Positions 1 to 11,280 are shown, numbered from the stretch's first letter. The stretch: 64,000 bases of DNA from Simmondsia chinensis (GCA_018398585.1 JAGTTD010000007.1:35740911-35804910), one strand, 5' to 3'. Numbers and translations: made by a program. Notes: generated from the letters alone by a model not told the origin.

Positions 1-1800
1 GAGGTGGTACAGGGAGGTCCAGGAAAAGATTAAGGTGAAAAGACTCCGCTTTAAGGTGTGGGATTGAAGTGGAGATGAAGACAAGAGACAACAATATAAA
101 CAGGCTAAGAAGGAAGCAAAGATAGCAGTAAGAGACGCACAATCTAAAACCTTTGAGGAGTTCTATAAAAAGATGGATACAATTTAGGGGGCCAGGGACC
201 TCTATAGGATTGCAAAGGTAAGAGAAAGGAGGGCCAAGTAAGGTGCATAGAGGGAGCTGATGACAAGTGCTCATAAATGAGCACAAATTAAAGCTAGGTG
301 AAAATCTTACTTCCACGATCTGTTCAATGAAAAGGGAGACATAGTTGCAACCCCCGGAGAACTACAAGCAACGACAAAGCACGAGACCTACTGCTACTGC
401 AGTAGAGTTAGACCCGAGGAAGTTAGAAAGCATTAAAGAAGATAGGCAGGGGTACAGCAGTCGGCCCAGACGAAATACCCATTGAGGCAAGGAAATGTAC
501 TGGAGAACTGGGTATCAGATGTCTGACCAAATTATTCAACCAAATTTTTAAAGGGAAAAAGATGCCTGATGAATGGAGGAAGAGTACAGTGATTCCCGTC
601 TATAAAAACAAAGGTGACATTCAGAATTGTGCCAGCTACAGAGGAATCAAACTGATGAGCCACACTCTGAAGCTTTGGAAGTGGGTTATAGAAAGAAGGC
701 TTTGACAACAAGTAGGGATTTCAGAGAACTAATTTGGATTTATGCTGGGTAGATCAACGATAGAAGCCATCCATCTCCTGACGAGGTCCATGGAGTACTA
801 CAGAGATAGACAAAAGGACCTCCACATGGTTTTCATTGATTTGGAGAAGGCATAGATAGAGTACAGAGAGAGGTCCTATGGAGGGGAAAGGCATCCATGA
901 GCCCTATATACGAGTCATCAAGGACATGTACGAAGACGCCCAAACCAGTATGTGCACAACTGAAGGACAGACAGATGCTTTCCCCATTACAGTGGGAGTA
1001 CCCCAAGGATCGACCTTGAGTCCAAGGGAACGTGCCTTGGTGCATGCTTTTTGCGGACGATATAGTCCTGGTGGGAGAATCTACGGAGGAGGTGAATGAG
1101 AAACTAGACCTCTGGAGGATGGCCTTAGAATTGAAATGTTTAAGACTCAGAAGATCTAAGATAGAGTATATGAAACTCAAGTTCAGCACCTCTACCATGT
1201 CAAGCACAAAAGTCTTCAAGATTAGATCAGAGCACATACCACAGAAAGCATGCTTTAAATACTTGGGTTCCATGGTGCATCAAGATGGTGAAGTGGATGC
1301 GGATGTCAACAACAGGATTAAAGTGGGTTGGCATAAATGGAGAATAGCCTTTGCGGTACTGTGGGATAGGAAGTTCCTGTTAAAGTTAAAGGGTAAATAC
1401 TATAAAATAGAAATGAGGTCGGCTATGTCATATGGGGTAGAGTGCTGGCCAGTTAAGTGCCATCACACGCAGAAGCTGAAAGTGGCGGACATGAGGGTGT
1501 TGAGGTGGATGTGTGGACATACAAGGAAGGACATGATCAGAAATAACGTTATAAGAAGTCAATTAGGCGTCGCCCCAATAGAGGATAAGCTGAAGGAACA
1601 ACGTCTACAATGGTTTAGGCATGTTAGGAGGAGACCCTCCACTGCCCCTGTCAGGAGATGTGAACAACTCCACATTACAGACGGGAAGAGAGGGAGATGA
1701 TGGCTAAAGAAGAGTTGGATGAAGACAATTCGACATGACCTCACCTTCACCCTAAATGAAGAGATGGCCCTAGATAGAGCCTAGTGGAGGAGTAGTATAA
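1..1800 (+). pseudogene. LINE reverse transcriptase (RTE-like), degenerate
   Basis: Reads in shifting frames as the linker and RT of a LINE ORF2: a lysine-rich linker (AKKEAKIAVRDAQSKTFEEF) near 105-165, GPDEIPIEA near 467-490, MPDEWRKSTVIPVYKNKGD near 563-620, a [20 protein letters not shown] stretch near 735-795, [10 protein letters not shown] near 825-852, GVPQGSTLSP near 998-1025, and the catalytic FADDIVL at about 1047-1067. The open frame 1032-1700 carries the FADD motif and the RT C-terminal part ending in the CEQLHITDGKRGR region. Several in-frame stops and frameshifts break it. Between GVPQGSTLSP and WCMLFADD some residues usual for the family are missing, which suggests a small internal deletion near 1026. 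The endonuclease domain would lie to the left, outside the window. Confidence 0.85.
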
Positions 1801-1929
1801 GTGTATCCATCTAGGGGGTAGGAGCAACGATCTTGTAGAAGCATCGAGCACTCGTAAGATACCATGAGATTGCTTGTACGCATGGTTATTTATATGTTGT
1901 TCTGGCATTTGTTGGGCAATTATGTTCCC

Positions 1930-2210
1930 AGGGTTGGATGGAGACAATTCCACAGACGAGAAGAGAGGAAGAGGTCGACCAAAGAAGAGTTGGAAGGAGA
2001 CCCTCCAATGTACCTGTAAGGAGATACGAATAAATCTATATTACAAACGAGAAGGGAGGGAGAGGCCGGCCAAAGAAACAGAAAAAGAAAAAAGAGCTGG
2101 ATGTAGACAATTCGATGGAACCTCGCCTACCCCAGCCTAAATGAAGAGATGGCCCCAGATAGAGTTCAGTGGACGATTAGTTTTAGGGGTAACCAATTTA
2201 GCAGTATAGG
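1930..2210 (+). pseudogene. Second copy of the LINE ORF2 C-terminal segment
   Basis: This stretch repeats the end of the LINE coding region: the GRGRPKKSW motif, the 'gaagagatggcccYagatagag' type sequence and the ACCATGAGRTTGCTTG block follow here as they do at 1615-1890. It therefore looks like a tandem duplication of the ORF2 3' end, or two overlapping LINE 3' fragments. No intact frame. Confidence 0.55.
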
Positions 2211-2859
2211 AGCTTCGAGCACCTATAAGCTAGTTCTAGTACCATGAGGTTGCTTGCGTGCTCATTTGTAGAAACGCCGTATTGGCGTACGTTGGTCGCT
2301 AAGTGTCCCTAGGATTTGTTACCTTGAGGTGTAGCGCTAACCATCTCTATATATTTGCATTGTGTCGCATGTATGATCTTCCCACTACATGCTTGTTTGC
2401 TTTTACCTTTTGCTCTAGCCGCTATGCCCCATGCATATATGCTTATATGCTTACATGATTACATGCTTACATGATTATTTGCTTATATGCTTGCATGCTC
2501 ACATATATACATGCTCTGCATGATCTTTATGCCTTACATGCATCCTTTCATACTCCTTTCATGCTCCTTAGACAGGCACTTTACAACTTATCATCTATCA
2601 GGTTGGGGGTCCTTGGAAACAGTCTCTCATAAGGGTTTCACCCTGATGGGGTAAGGCTGCATACATCCTACCCCTCCCAAATCTTGCACAAGTGGGAGCC
2701 CTTGTGGCACTGGGAATGTTGTTGTTTAGTATTCAATTTTTTACCAAGCTTATGAAAAACCTAAAATAATATTTTGTTTGACAATTAGGTAAAGGGCTGT
2801 GAATGAGGGTAAAAAGGAGGAGGGTAAAAAAAAAAAAAGGTAAAGAGAGAGGGTAAGGT

Positions 2860-3180
2860 AAGATCCTACCCTTGTTCGGATATGTCAAAACAAGAAGAGT
2901 AAGAATAAAAAGGGGTAAATGGGTTAACCTTGTTTGATATATAGTTATAAAGATAAAAGTAAAGAGAGTTATAGTTAAAATAAGGGTAAAATTGTCTTTT
3001 TTTTAAAAAAAAATTTACCTTATCTCCATTTACCCCCAATTTGGGGGGTAAAAAAATGGGGATAAAAGGGGGTAAATAAGGGTAAGTTTGTACCCTCCAT
3101 TACATTTCTTTACCCCTCTTTATATGTTGCCAAACGTACTCTTACCCCCCATTACCTTATTGCCAAACAGGGTTAAGAGG
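2860..3180. mobile_element. MITE-like inverted-repeat element
   Basis: AT-rich block with GGGTAAA/TTTACCC-rich arms that pair with each other. The left arm (GGTTAACCTTGTTTG near 2923) matches the reverse complement of the right end (CTTAACCCTGTTTGG near 3160-3177), and an outer left copy (CTACCCTTGTTCGG near 2868) also resembles it. No ORF. The 'CCCTGTTTGGCAA' type terminus is common in plant MITEs. The superfamily and exact ends are not settled because the TSD is unclear. Confidence 0.45.
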
Positions 3181-3184
3181 ACCA

Positions 3185-3546
3185 AAATAAAAAATAATTG
3201 ATTTTTTTTCCTTATTATAGTTTCTAGTTTGTAGGAAACTTCAGTTCCAAAAAAAATTGTAGGAAACTAAAAAGCATAAATATAAAATAATACCAAAGAA
3301 CCATTTAAATACATAACAAAAACACATAATAAACGGAGGAAGCCCCATATGGTGAACCTTTCCAGCCAAATCGGCCTCGGTTTAGTTTGGCTCAACTAGA
3401 AGTGAGTTGAATTGTCTGATAAAGGTAGTAAAGGAAAGAAAGAAGAATGCTTTTGGTTGAAAATATGAATATTATGTTTGGGAGGCATGTTTGGTTTCCA
3501 ATTGCTTTCATTGACTGATGAAGATGGATGAAAAGAAATAGAATTT
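3185..3546. other. Unassigned AT-rich spacer
   Basis: No coding region, repeat array or recognisable transposon end was seen here. It is host or ancient transposon-derived sequence. Confidence 0.5.
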
Positions 3547-3598
3547 GGCTCCGTTTAATTAACAGAAAACATTTTTCTTCACAAATGTTTTAATAAAA
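3547..3598 (+). mobile_element. Left end of a MITE (GGCTCCGTTT terminus), split by element A
   Basis: GGCTCCGTTTAATTAACAGA at 3547 pairs with the reverse complement of GTCAAAACAAAGGGAGCC ending at 21947. Read without element A, 3547-3598 plus 21522-21947 forms one small terminal-inverted-repeat element. 'tagaat' occurs just outside both ends (3539-3544 and 21949-21954), a possible imperfect TSD. Confidence 0.4.
3594..3598. other. Target-site duplication of element A (TAAAA)
   Basis: TAAAA directly precedes the left LTR of element A and is repeated at 21522-21526 directly after its right LTR. This fixes both outer borders of the 17.9-kb composite. Confidence 0.85.
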
Positions 3599-3997
3599 TA
3601 ATGCAGTGTGTGATCGAAAACATGGGAACGAAAAGTTCAACGGCCTTACCTTTATTTTTATTAGGAAAATAGTAAGAACAAAAGGAAAAGTCACACAAAT
3701 TCTCGGAACCGGAGAAAAAGAGATCACCCTTGAAATATTGAAGAGAAAATTATCAAAGTTGAATACAAACCCTAGCTCATTCCTTCTTTAAATAGGGATT
3801 ATAAATATCTAAATAAGATAAAGAATAAAATCAAGATAAAATCAAAATAGAATCCTTCCTAATCTAAAATACTCAAAATCAAAATAAGAATCCTAATCTA
3901 AGGCTGAATGCCGCTTGCCACGCTTCTATAGGCGCCAGCTCCCTCCCGCTAACTCATCATAGTAGCTGCTAAAGCTTGGAGGTTGGCGGCTGCATCA
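3599..3997 (-). repeat. 3' LTR of element A
   Basis: Read on the minus strand it starts TGATGCAGCCGCC at 3997 and ends at 3599. The terminus has decayed from TGCATCA (as in the other LTR) to TGCATTA. It aligns over its whole length with 21111-21521, including the TAAATAGGGATTA block. It contains the likely last codons of pol. Confidence 0.85.
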
Positions 3998-4109
3998 TCT
4001 TCCCTAAGCTGGAGAGCATTCACCCTCGAATTCGTGCTATCGATTACTGGGTTACTTTCATCAAAATACGAAAGTAGGTGCTTGACATTGAACACATCTG
4101 ATGTCCTCA
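3949..4109 (-). pseudogene. Element A pol, extreme C-terminus running into the LTR
   Basis: On the minus strand this reads SDVFNVKHLLSYFDES and then NSRVNALQLREDDAA, followed by residues inside the 3' LTR and a stop at 3949-3951. 'VFNVKHL.PY ... L..REDDAA' is the usual C-terminal end of a group of plant Ty3/gypsy integrases. In the equivalent place of the 5' LTR the frame stays open longer (about 29 codons into the LTR), so the TAG here may be a later mutation. Upstream sequence continues beyond the CACTA at 12164. Confidence 0.7.
4107..4109. other. TSD of CACTA element (TCA)
   Basis: TCA immediately before CACTAC at 4110 is repeated at 12164-12166 after GTAGTG. A 3-bp TSD is the hallmark of CACTA transposons. 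Confidence 0.85.
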
Positions 4110-4136
4110 CACTACAAAAAAAGTGACCATTGCCAA

Positions 4137-4690
4137 CAGCAGAATTGTTGTTGGCAATAGCAATTTTTCTATTGGTAAAAGCTTTACCAATAGAAATTGA
4201 TCTGTTGGTAGGCTGTTGGTATAGCCTCTGTTGGTAAAAGCTTTACCAACAGAAATTCGAAGTTGTTGGTAATAACTCCTTAACAGTCACAGTTGTTAAT
4301 TGTTGGTAAAAGTTATGCCAATAAAATTTTTCTATTGGTAAAAGGTATTACCAACAATCAATCCTTTACCAACAACCAATCCTCTGTTGGTAACAAGTAT
4401 ACCAACAATAAATTCTGTATTGGTAAAAGTTATACCAACAAAAATTATATGTTGGTAAATGGTAGTACCAACACAATTTTTATGTTGGTAAATAGTTTAC
4501 CAACAACAAGTTCTATATTGGCAAATGGTTTACTAATGAAAACTCTGTTGGTAAAAGGCATTGCTAACAAAAAAAATTTTCTATTGATAGAGATTATACC
4601 AACAAACACTATATGACGATAAAAGATATACCAACAAAGACTGTGAATACCAACAAGTTTACATTGACAAGGGAGTTGCTAACAACATTT
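4137..4690. repeat. CACTA left subterminal repeats
   Basis: More than a dozen copies of TTGGTAAA or TTTACCAA-type 8- to 10-mers alternate in orientation, often as near-palindromes such as the one at 4230-4254 (CTGTTGGTAAAAG facing CTTTACCAACAG). The motif matches the right subterminal region. The apparent ORF at 4293-4616 is only this repeat. Confidence 0.8.
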
Positions 4691-5722
4691 TCATATAGCT
4701 ACTCTCTTGATTAATACAAAACAAAACAAATCCATCATAGCATCCAAAATACCACTTCAATATTCATGTCTATTTTAATCCTCAAGAAAAGAAAACCATC
4801 CAAAACAAATCCTAAAAGTTCAAATAGCTAAAAGGACAAATCAATCATCTACCCAAAAGTTCTTAAGTAATATGTCCACAACAAATTTAATCAACATCAT
4901 ACATCTTCCTATAAATCATCTCCATCTAAGAGTTCCTCGTCTTCATGTTCCTGACTAAACTCACCATCCAACGACACGCCATTTTCCTGTGACAATGAAT
5001 AATAGAGACGATAGATTTACAACTTAAGCTCAATCTCATTCTTTTAGCATATAGGTAAGTTATACATAATTAAAATATTGCATAGAGTTCTAAAAAATGT
5101 AATAATTATGAGCAATCAGATACTGAAATTATGTTGTTACATTTGCACTATTATCATTTGGAATAAGAACATTATTAAAAAGAACAAGAACATATGATAT
5201 GATAAAAGACAGCAAGTAGGTGCAGCTAGTTTACTAGAGTTAACATTGTAAAAAATTACCTACCAGTATTGAACTACTGCTACATCATTAGAGAAACGAC
5301 CATGCGCAAACAGAAAATGTGCTCACATGGTCCACATAATTAAAGAAATAAAATGAAGATTCAAACTTGTGTCCCATAAATTAGTTAGTTTATCTTTACT
5401 ATATCGATTAGCGCATAACTTACATAGATATGGTATCAACCCAATTTCACTAGAGCATACTAAACAAATGCTTGAATTCCATTGTCAAATTCGCTTGAAT
5501 CTCTTGGGAACTTCACCCAATCCTTACTTTTAAATACATCCATATTGTAAATCCTACACTCAGCAATATTCACAAAACTACAAAAGATACTAAAATATTG
5601 AAGGGTCTAATGTCCAAATCAACTCATACCATATATCCGCAATTCCTAAGCTAGTTTGAGAACCAAGGACACATCCAATTACAAGGCCAATAGCGTAATA
5701 AGTATCCAAAATGATTGTTATT
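4691..5722. other. CACTA interior, no gene recognised
   Basis: AT-rich sequence without a long reading frame or recognised domain. It could be decayed CACTA interior or captured host DNA. Confidence 0.5.
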
Positions 5723-6210
5723 TGTCATGATCCGGCTATATTAGACATAGGATGATTTAGTATTTGTGGTGTAATAGCTAGTATTGTCTTAGTATGTTGG
5801 TTAAGTAAGTCAAAGCAAGTCAAGTTGTTAGTTAGCAGTAGTCATTTGTGGCGGCTAGAGCATTAGTAAGTCGGTTGGCATATGTCTAGGTGCAATGTTC
5901 AACGCCATTAGCTCATAACTAGATACAATGCATCTTAGCTAGTATAAGTATTAGTTCATCTCTTGTATTCTCATAAGGTGATGAATGATGAAGTGATCCT
6001 TCTCTCTCTTTGAGCTCAATGCTCTCTAATTCTTAACTCTCTCCCAATTCTCTTTGAAGCTCTATCAATCTCATCTCAATTCTTCTTAATCTCATCTAAT
6101 TCTAAGTTTTCTACCTAAATTCTCCTAGTTCTCGTCTTGATTTCACTTTCTAAGTGTAAATCCTTATCAAAACCTAGGTTTAGCTTATGATTCATCCAAG
6201 AATCATAACA
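5723..6210 (+). repeat. 5' LTR of the collapsed element
   Basis: Begins TGTCATGATCC, ends ATCATAACA, followed at once by the primer site. Its last about 310 bp are almost identical to 6988-7307. The pyrimidine-rich (CTCATCTAATTCT)-like part also resembles the solo LTR at 9279-9776. Confidence 0.88.
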
Positions 6211-6211
6211 A

Positions 6212-6223
6212 TGGTATCAGAGC
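6212..6223 (+). promoter_or_regulatory. Primer binding site, initiator tRNA-Met type
   Basis: TGGTATCAGAGC lies one base after the 5' LTR. This is the standard complement of the 3' end of plant initiator tRNA-Met used by many Ty1 and Ty3 elements. Confidence 0.88.
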
Positions 6224-6880
6224 CTAAGAATTCGCTTCCGATTGAATAGATTTAGTTCAAATTGATTATTAAAAAAAAATTCAACAGCTGCAGATCGTGA
6301 GCATCAGGATCACATCTGATCTGTTTTTTTTTTTTTTTTTTTTTTTTTTTGTTCTGTTACTGTTACATTGGTTGAAGTTGCTGAACAAGAGCAAAATTGA
6401 GCTGGAAATTGTGTTAGTTGCTCGGAACTTGATTCAATTGTTAGCATACAACTGGATTTGCTACTTATCAGAGAACATAAGCTGAATTCTTCAAGTTAAG
6501 TGCCGAATTTGAGCTACGATCATAGTAGTTGCTGAGATTCCTTTGAATCTGTGCTAAAATTTTTGTTCAGAATTAATTTCATCAAGTGTTGAACAGGTTG
6601 AATGCTTCTGATTGCAGTTTAAGTTCTGGATTTTAATTCTTGATAGTGCGATCTGAGAATTTTGCTTTGATTGTGCTGAATATGCAACAAGTTAAATTTC
6701 AGCAGCTGAAATCGAGGTGAATCAGCTCACGAAGCAGGTATTTTGTTTAATTATACAAGTTCTAACTTGATTATAGCATAGCAAGACAGTTACTTGATTA
6801 AATACACAACGTTGAGTGCTGATAAGTACCATTAAGGTGATCCTAGCTATGCACTTAAGGTTCCAGATTGAAGTGAAGTT

Positions 6881-6990
6881 ATGGATGGAGATATAATCCA
6901 TGTTGCGATGCCAAGGAATCAGGATGTTCTCGAGCAGCATTTTCAGAAGATGTCTCAAACTTTGGAGACTCATTTCCAATCAATGCATCA
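6881..6990 (+). pseudogene. gag N-terminal stub of the collapsed element
   Basis: Reads MPRNQDVLEQHFQKMSQ and TLETHFQSMHQ, an N-terminal helical stretch like the start of Gag in plant chromoviruses (compare the start of Gag in element C). It breaks off at the junction with the partial LTR near 6988. The frame 6881-7072 continues into LTR sequence and is not a gene beyond that point. Confidence 0.5.
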
Positions 6991-7307
6991 ATGTTCACCG
7001 CCATTAGCTCATAACTATGTACAATGCATCTTAGCTAGTATAAGTATTAGTTCATCTCTTGCATTCTCATAAGGTGATGAATGATAAAGTGATCCTTCTC
7101 TCTCTTTGAGCTCAATGCTCTCTAATTCTTAACTCTCTCCCAATTCTCTTTGAATCTCTGTCAATCTCATCTCAATTCTTCTTAATCTCATCTAATTCTA
7201 AGTTCTCTACCTAAATTCTCCTAGTTCTCGTCTTGATTTCACTTTCTAAGTGTAAATCCTTATCAAAACCCTAGGTTTAGCTTATGATTCATCCAAGAAT
7301 CATAACA
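6988..7307 (+). repeat. Partial 3' LTR (5' part deleted)
   Basis: Matches 5895-6210 of the intact LTR but lacks about 170 bp at its 5' side. The junction with gag lies in a shared CAATG-type sequence, pointing to a microhomology-based deletion. Confidence 0.85.
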
Positions 7308-9278
7308 TTATTCTAGATATGCTTAGGGTAGAACATATTGGTATACTTGTGTCTTAAACGCTTACAGTTTGGAAGAAGCTTCAGTGAAGAAACCTTTGGT
7401 AAGGAGAGCAAAAACAATGATAGAACACATAGGCTCCATTTAAGTACATGTTAGAGCTCTAAATCATTTAAGGCCATAATCCATAACCTAGGGCTCTAAA
7501 TTTGAACTTGAATCAAACATTATCTAGAGCTCCAAATCATTAAAGAACACAAATTCCTATAAATCAAACAATAAATTCAGCTCGAGATAACCTAATAACG
7601 TCGTCTTACACACATTTAAAAGAAAAACCAGTCAAGAGAAACAATATCAACAACCAATTTACCAACAATAACATCATTAACTCAACAAAAAAGAAGAGAA
7701 AGGGCGAGTTTGAACCAATGAGGAGCGGAGCGAACCAGAGCGAAGCAAAAACAACTCAAACTGGAGTCGGAGAGAGCAAATGACAATGATGGAAGATCGA
7801 GCAGCAGAGTCAGAGTCGGAGTTGAAGTCGCAAAGGAACGAGCTTCGGGTACCGCGAGTGTCGATTGTTTGGGTTAGGGATGACAAGTAGCCGATGGTGG
7901 GCGTCAATGTGACGGCGCAGCGGTGGTGGGCGTCGCGCCACGGTGGAGTAGCGGGGGGCTTCCCTTCAGTGGTTTTCGACCTCTGGAGTAGAGTTTCGAC
8001 CTATGGCGGATAGGGTCCGGCGATTAGATTTAATGCCCCAACAAATCATGCCCCTAGAACATTTATACCTATGATTGATATTTAAAATTTTGAGTCCAAG
8101 CAAGAAAGGTTCAACAAATTTTTCACTGACCAAATTTTTCATCCGAAAAAGGACACTGCAATGTTCATACGACCATAGAGCCATATGAAAGTCTCTGGAG
8201 ATCTGACATGTGCAAATAGCATAAAATGCATTAATGTAACCAACTAATAGACATTGCACTTCCAAACAAATGAGGTTATAAAATCCTAGAAAAAGGCACA
8301 TTTAGAAATAATGTTGGCTTGGATTTATTGACTACAATGAACACTATAATCTTTGTTGATGGAACAAAACAATATTTTTGACCTAGGTTCATATCCTAAT
8401 ATCCCAACTATATTTTAAAAAAAAGAATTAAAAAAAGCGATCAATTTAAAAGCATCAACCAAGTTCCTTGTAACTGACAAACTTTAGAGCGTACCTGCAC
8501 AATTAAAAGATATCACAGCATCACTCATCTAAAAAAGAGATCTAATTGACGTGTATTGTCATCAAGCTTAACTATAAAAAGCATATTTGAATTACAACAA
8601 TAGGGGCTAGGGACGTACCTAGATGAACGAAACTCACCTAGCAATTGCAACAAATCTTGCCCTTCAAATTCTGCATGAGAATGCCTACATTTGTAAACCA
8701 TATATGACAAATAATGAATTAATTACAAAGAACAATCTTTCAAGAAAATGAAACAACATATGACAATAATGCAATGAATCAAGGGAAAAAAGGAAAGATA
8801 ATATGTGAATCTTAAGCCTATACATGTGAACCATTGGTAAACTCACATGTCCCACTTCTTATCTCCATGGGGCTGTACAAAACAAAGCTTTTTCTAGGGC
8901 TATTCTCTTCCAATTGCTTCAAGACTTTGTTCATTCTCTACCAATTGCTTCAAGACTTTGTTCATCATGGGTCAAGCTCATAGCTTCTTGAGCCAAGTAA
9001 AAGGCCCTAATAAGCCAAGCTCAAGCCCAAGTAACCCAAACATTAAGGCATGGATGTTTCAATGGCCCAATCTAACCATGACACGAGGGGCGTCCTCTAA
9101 GCCTCCCACTAAGATGAAAACAAATATCCATACTCTCCCCAAATTTCACATCACCATCCACCACAATCACCAATCTCGTTTCCTAGATTTCTCTCTCATT
9201 TGCTCCCAATACAATAATCAATAGAATGGTTACAGATATATCGACATGTATTCACACAGAAGGTTTGGGAGAAAAGAT
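7308..9278. other. CACTA interior, no gene recognised
   Basis: No recognised protein. The GC-richer patch at 7680-8000 (CGGCG and GGTGGGCGTCG runs) differs from its AT-rich surroundings and could be a captured host fragment. A 25-bp direct repeat (CCAATTGCTTCAAGACTTTG...) lies at 8909 and 8940. The frames 7677-7907, 7966-8301 and 8958-9224 show no domain or homologue. Confidence 0.45.
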
Positions 9279-9776
9279 TGTCATGATTGGATAAGAAATG
9301 TTAAGTAGTAATATGTCCTAAATAACAATCTAGGAGTATAAGTCAAATAAGGTCAAGTATTAGCTGGGTAGTTGCTGTTTAGCTGCTGTTTGTTGCTATG
9401 TAGTTGCTGTTGGTCAAGCTAGCATTGTCGGTTGGTCTTGTTTGGCAACTGTGGATGAAGAGTAGGTTATGACTTGTGTCCAGATGCAATGTCTAAAGTA
9501 TTTAACTGCCATTAGTAGTGTTAGAGTGTATAAGATGAGTCTTTCATTGTAATGTAAGGGTGTTGAATGAATGAAATGATCTTTCTCTCTCTTTGAGCTT
9601 CAATGCTCTCTATCTCTTGATTCTCATCTCAATTCTTCTATTATCTCATCTAATTCTCATCTAAATCTATCTTCTTCTCATCTAATTCTTGTGTTCTTCA
9701 TCTCAATCTATCATTTTCTAGTGTAAATCTCTTGAAACCCTAGGTTATGATCCAAGTCTGAGCTTGAATCATACCA
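9279..9776 (+). mobile_element. Solo LTR related to the collapsed element
   Basis: Starts TGTCATGATTGG, ends GAATCATACCA. It shares the pyrimidine-rich 3' half, the AAACCCTAGGTT block and the terminal GAATCATA with 5723-6210. The flanks AAGAT (9274-9278) and AAGAC (9777-9781) fit a 5-bp TSD with one change. No primer site or internal sequence follows, so this is the product of LTR-LTR recombination. Confidence 0.7.
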
Positions 9777-9959
9777 AAGACTAAGGGAGTTCCAAACCAA
9801 CCACACATCACTTACAAGTGTTATAACATTCAACCACACCGCATAACCGAACTTACAATCAACAACATGTAAACTATACTTACTAAGTCCATCTACACTA
9901 CAAATATGTAAACTAGGCTTAGTATAAAATAGTTGGATTCTCATGTAATTACATTCATG

Positions 9960-10112
9960 CAATGATAATGAAAATATCTTCTTCTTCTCTCTACTCAAAT
10001 TCTCTCAAATTCTCATCTTATTTTCTCTATTTTCTCATCTAATTCTCACTTCTTTCTTATCTCTTATTCTCTTTCCTATGTTGTGATCCAAGATTGATCT
10101 TGAATCATAACA
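9960..10112 (+). repeat. Fragment of a related LTR (3' end only)
   Basis: CTCATCTAATTCTCAC-type sequence ending GATCTTGAATCATAACA at 10112, matching the last part of the LTRs at 5723-6210 and 9279-9776. No 5' end and no TSD found. Confidence 0.55.
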
Positions 10113-11280
10113 TATTCTTCAGTAACTCTATTTTGACAAAGGAAACCAGAAGCCAAACAGGACTCGTCCTTCCCCTTTCTCTATCAAGTGTATGAAACCT
10201 AGACTTCTCTAACCATAAATTCAATATAACACTTCAAAAGATATGTTGTGAAGCAAGAATCGCAAGTAGAATGGATATTTGAAAGTTGATATACAGGCCA
10301 AACCATATTTAGAAGTTATTACGCACCTCTAGCCATTGATGCAATACAACTGTCACTTTGGAAATAATTTGCTTATGTCATATTTGGGCCAACTATATTC
10401 AAATGTAATCTTCATTTTCGTTGATTATTGTTAATGGATTGTTAGAAGAGTGGAAAATAATTAAATGAACAACAAAATATCTATTCGCTAACAAAGGAGC
10501 AACGTGATAGTAGTTTGTAAGATATCATGAACTTAACATGCTACTAAATAGGATTTGTATGTTGAACCAACTAAAATAACGAAATCAGTTAATTAGGGTT
10601 AATCTTTACAAAATACAATTCAGTAATTTTGACAAAAAGAAGAAATCAGTTGATTATAGAAGCTCAAAATCATGTCTAGGGTTTAATTTTCAGACATAAT
10701 TAGCACGGACATGCAAAATCAACAAAAAACAAAGAGAGAACTACCAAAGATGAAGGCAAGATATGAGCAAGAGAGGCACGAAACATAAACTAAAATAGGG
10801 TTTAGGGTTCGGTTTTGACCTCAAAACAGTGTCTAGGGTTCAATTTTTAGAGATAACCAGCAAGAATATGAAAAATCAACAAAAATCAAAGAAAAAACTT
10901 ACAGAAAATGAATTAAAAATGAAAGAGAGAGGTGCGAACAGAGAGAGGAGTTGTGAACCAGTGGTGACGAGCGGGAACCGGCGACCGGCGACGGTGGACG
11001 AGCTGCGACTGGCGATGGTGGACGAGCAGCGACCGGCGACGTTAAGAGTCGGGGAGAGAGGGGGAGGCGCGAGGAGTCGAAGAGAGAGAGAGACAGAGAG
11101 CAGGGAGGAGTGAGGTCATGTGTTTGTGTGAACTTATTTTGGAACCCTAATATTTAAAGAGGGTGGTAGTGAAAATTTTAGCGGGAAGTGATCAATTTTT
11201 GGTAAACTACATTTTTTGATAAAAATTTGGTAACTTACATATTCATATTTTAAAGTTTAGTGATTTGGTCTATAAATTTT
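10113..11280. other. CACTA interior with a local duplication
   Basis: Two diverged direct copies of a GTGTCTAGGGTTCAATTTT...AAATCAACAAAAA block lie at about 10672-10745 and 10829-10895. A GC-richer purine stretch follows at 10940-11110; its frame (10829-11113) gives a low-complexity protein without known domain. No gene is claimed. Confidence 0.4.

Larger units (their letters stand above)
1..2740 (+). mobile_element. RTE-type LINE, 5' end outside window, decayed
   Basis: A non-LTR retrotransposon remnant runs from the window edge to a TTG-type tail. It consists of a degenerate reverse transcriptase region (to about 1800), a repeated 3' coding segment (1930-2210), a 3' UTR with short ATGCTTACATG-like repeats around 2430-2500, and a conserved 3' end at 2600-2735 (GGTTGGGGGTCC ... 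GGGAGCCC ... GGCACTGGGAATG, then a degenerate TTG run). The same 3' end occurs at 21727-21866, 23436-24050 and, in reverse, at 11300-11340. (TTG)n-like tails and a compact 3' end are known for plant RTE-clade LINEs; the clade call is inferred from this and from the RT sequence. Confidence 0.8.
5723..7307 (+). mobile_element. Collapsed Ty3-like LTR retrotransposon with TTATT TSD
   Basis: A complete 5' LTR (5723-6210, TGTCATGATCC ... ATCATAACA), a tRNA-Met primer site, a short leader with the first codons of gag, and a 3'-part-only second LTR (about 6988-7307). The 5-bp TSD TTATT at 5718-5722 and 7308-7312 proves a real insertion. Everything from early gag to the middle of the 3' LTR has been lost. 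Confidence 0.88.

Noticed and set aside
6324..6350. Poly-T run as a LINE or SINE tail
   Set aside because: Inside the leader of the collapsed LTR element with no TSD; a simple homopolymer expansion.
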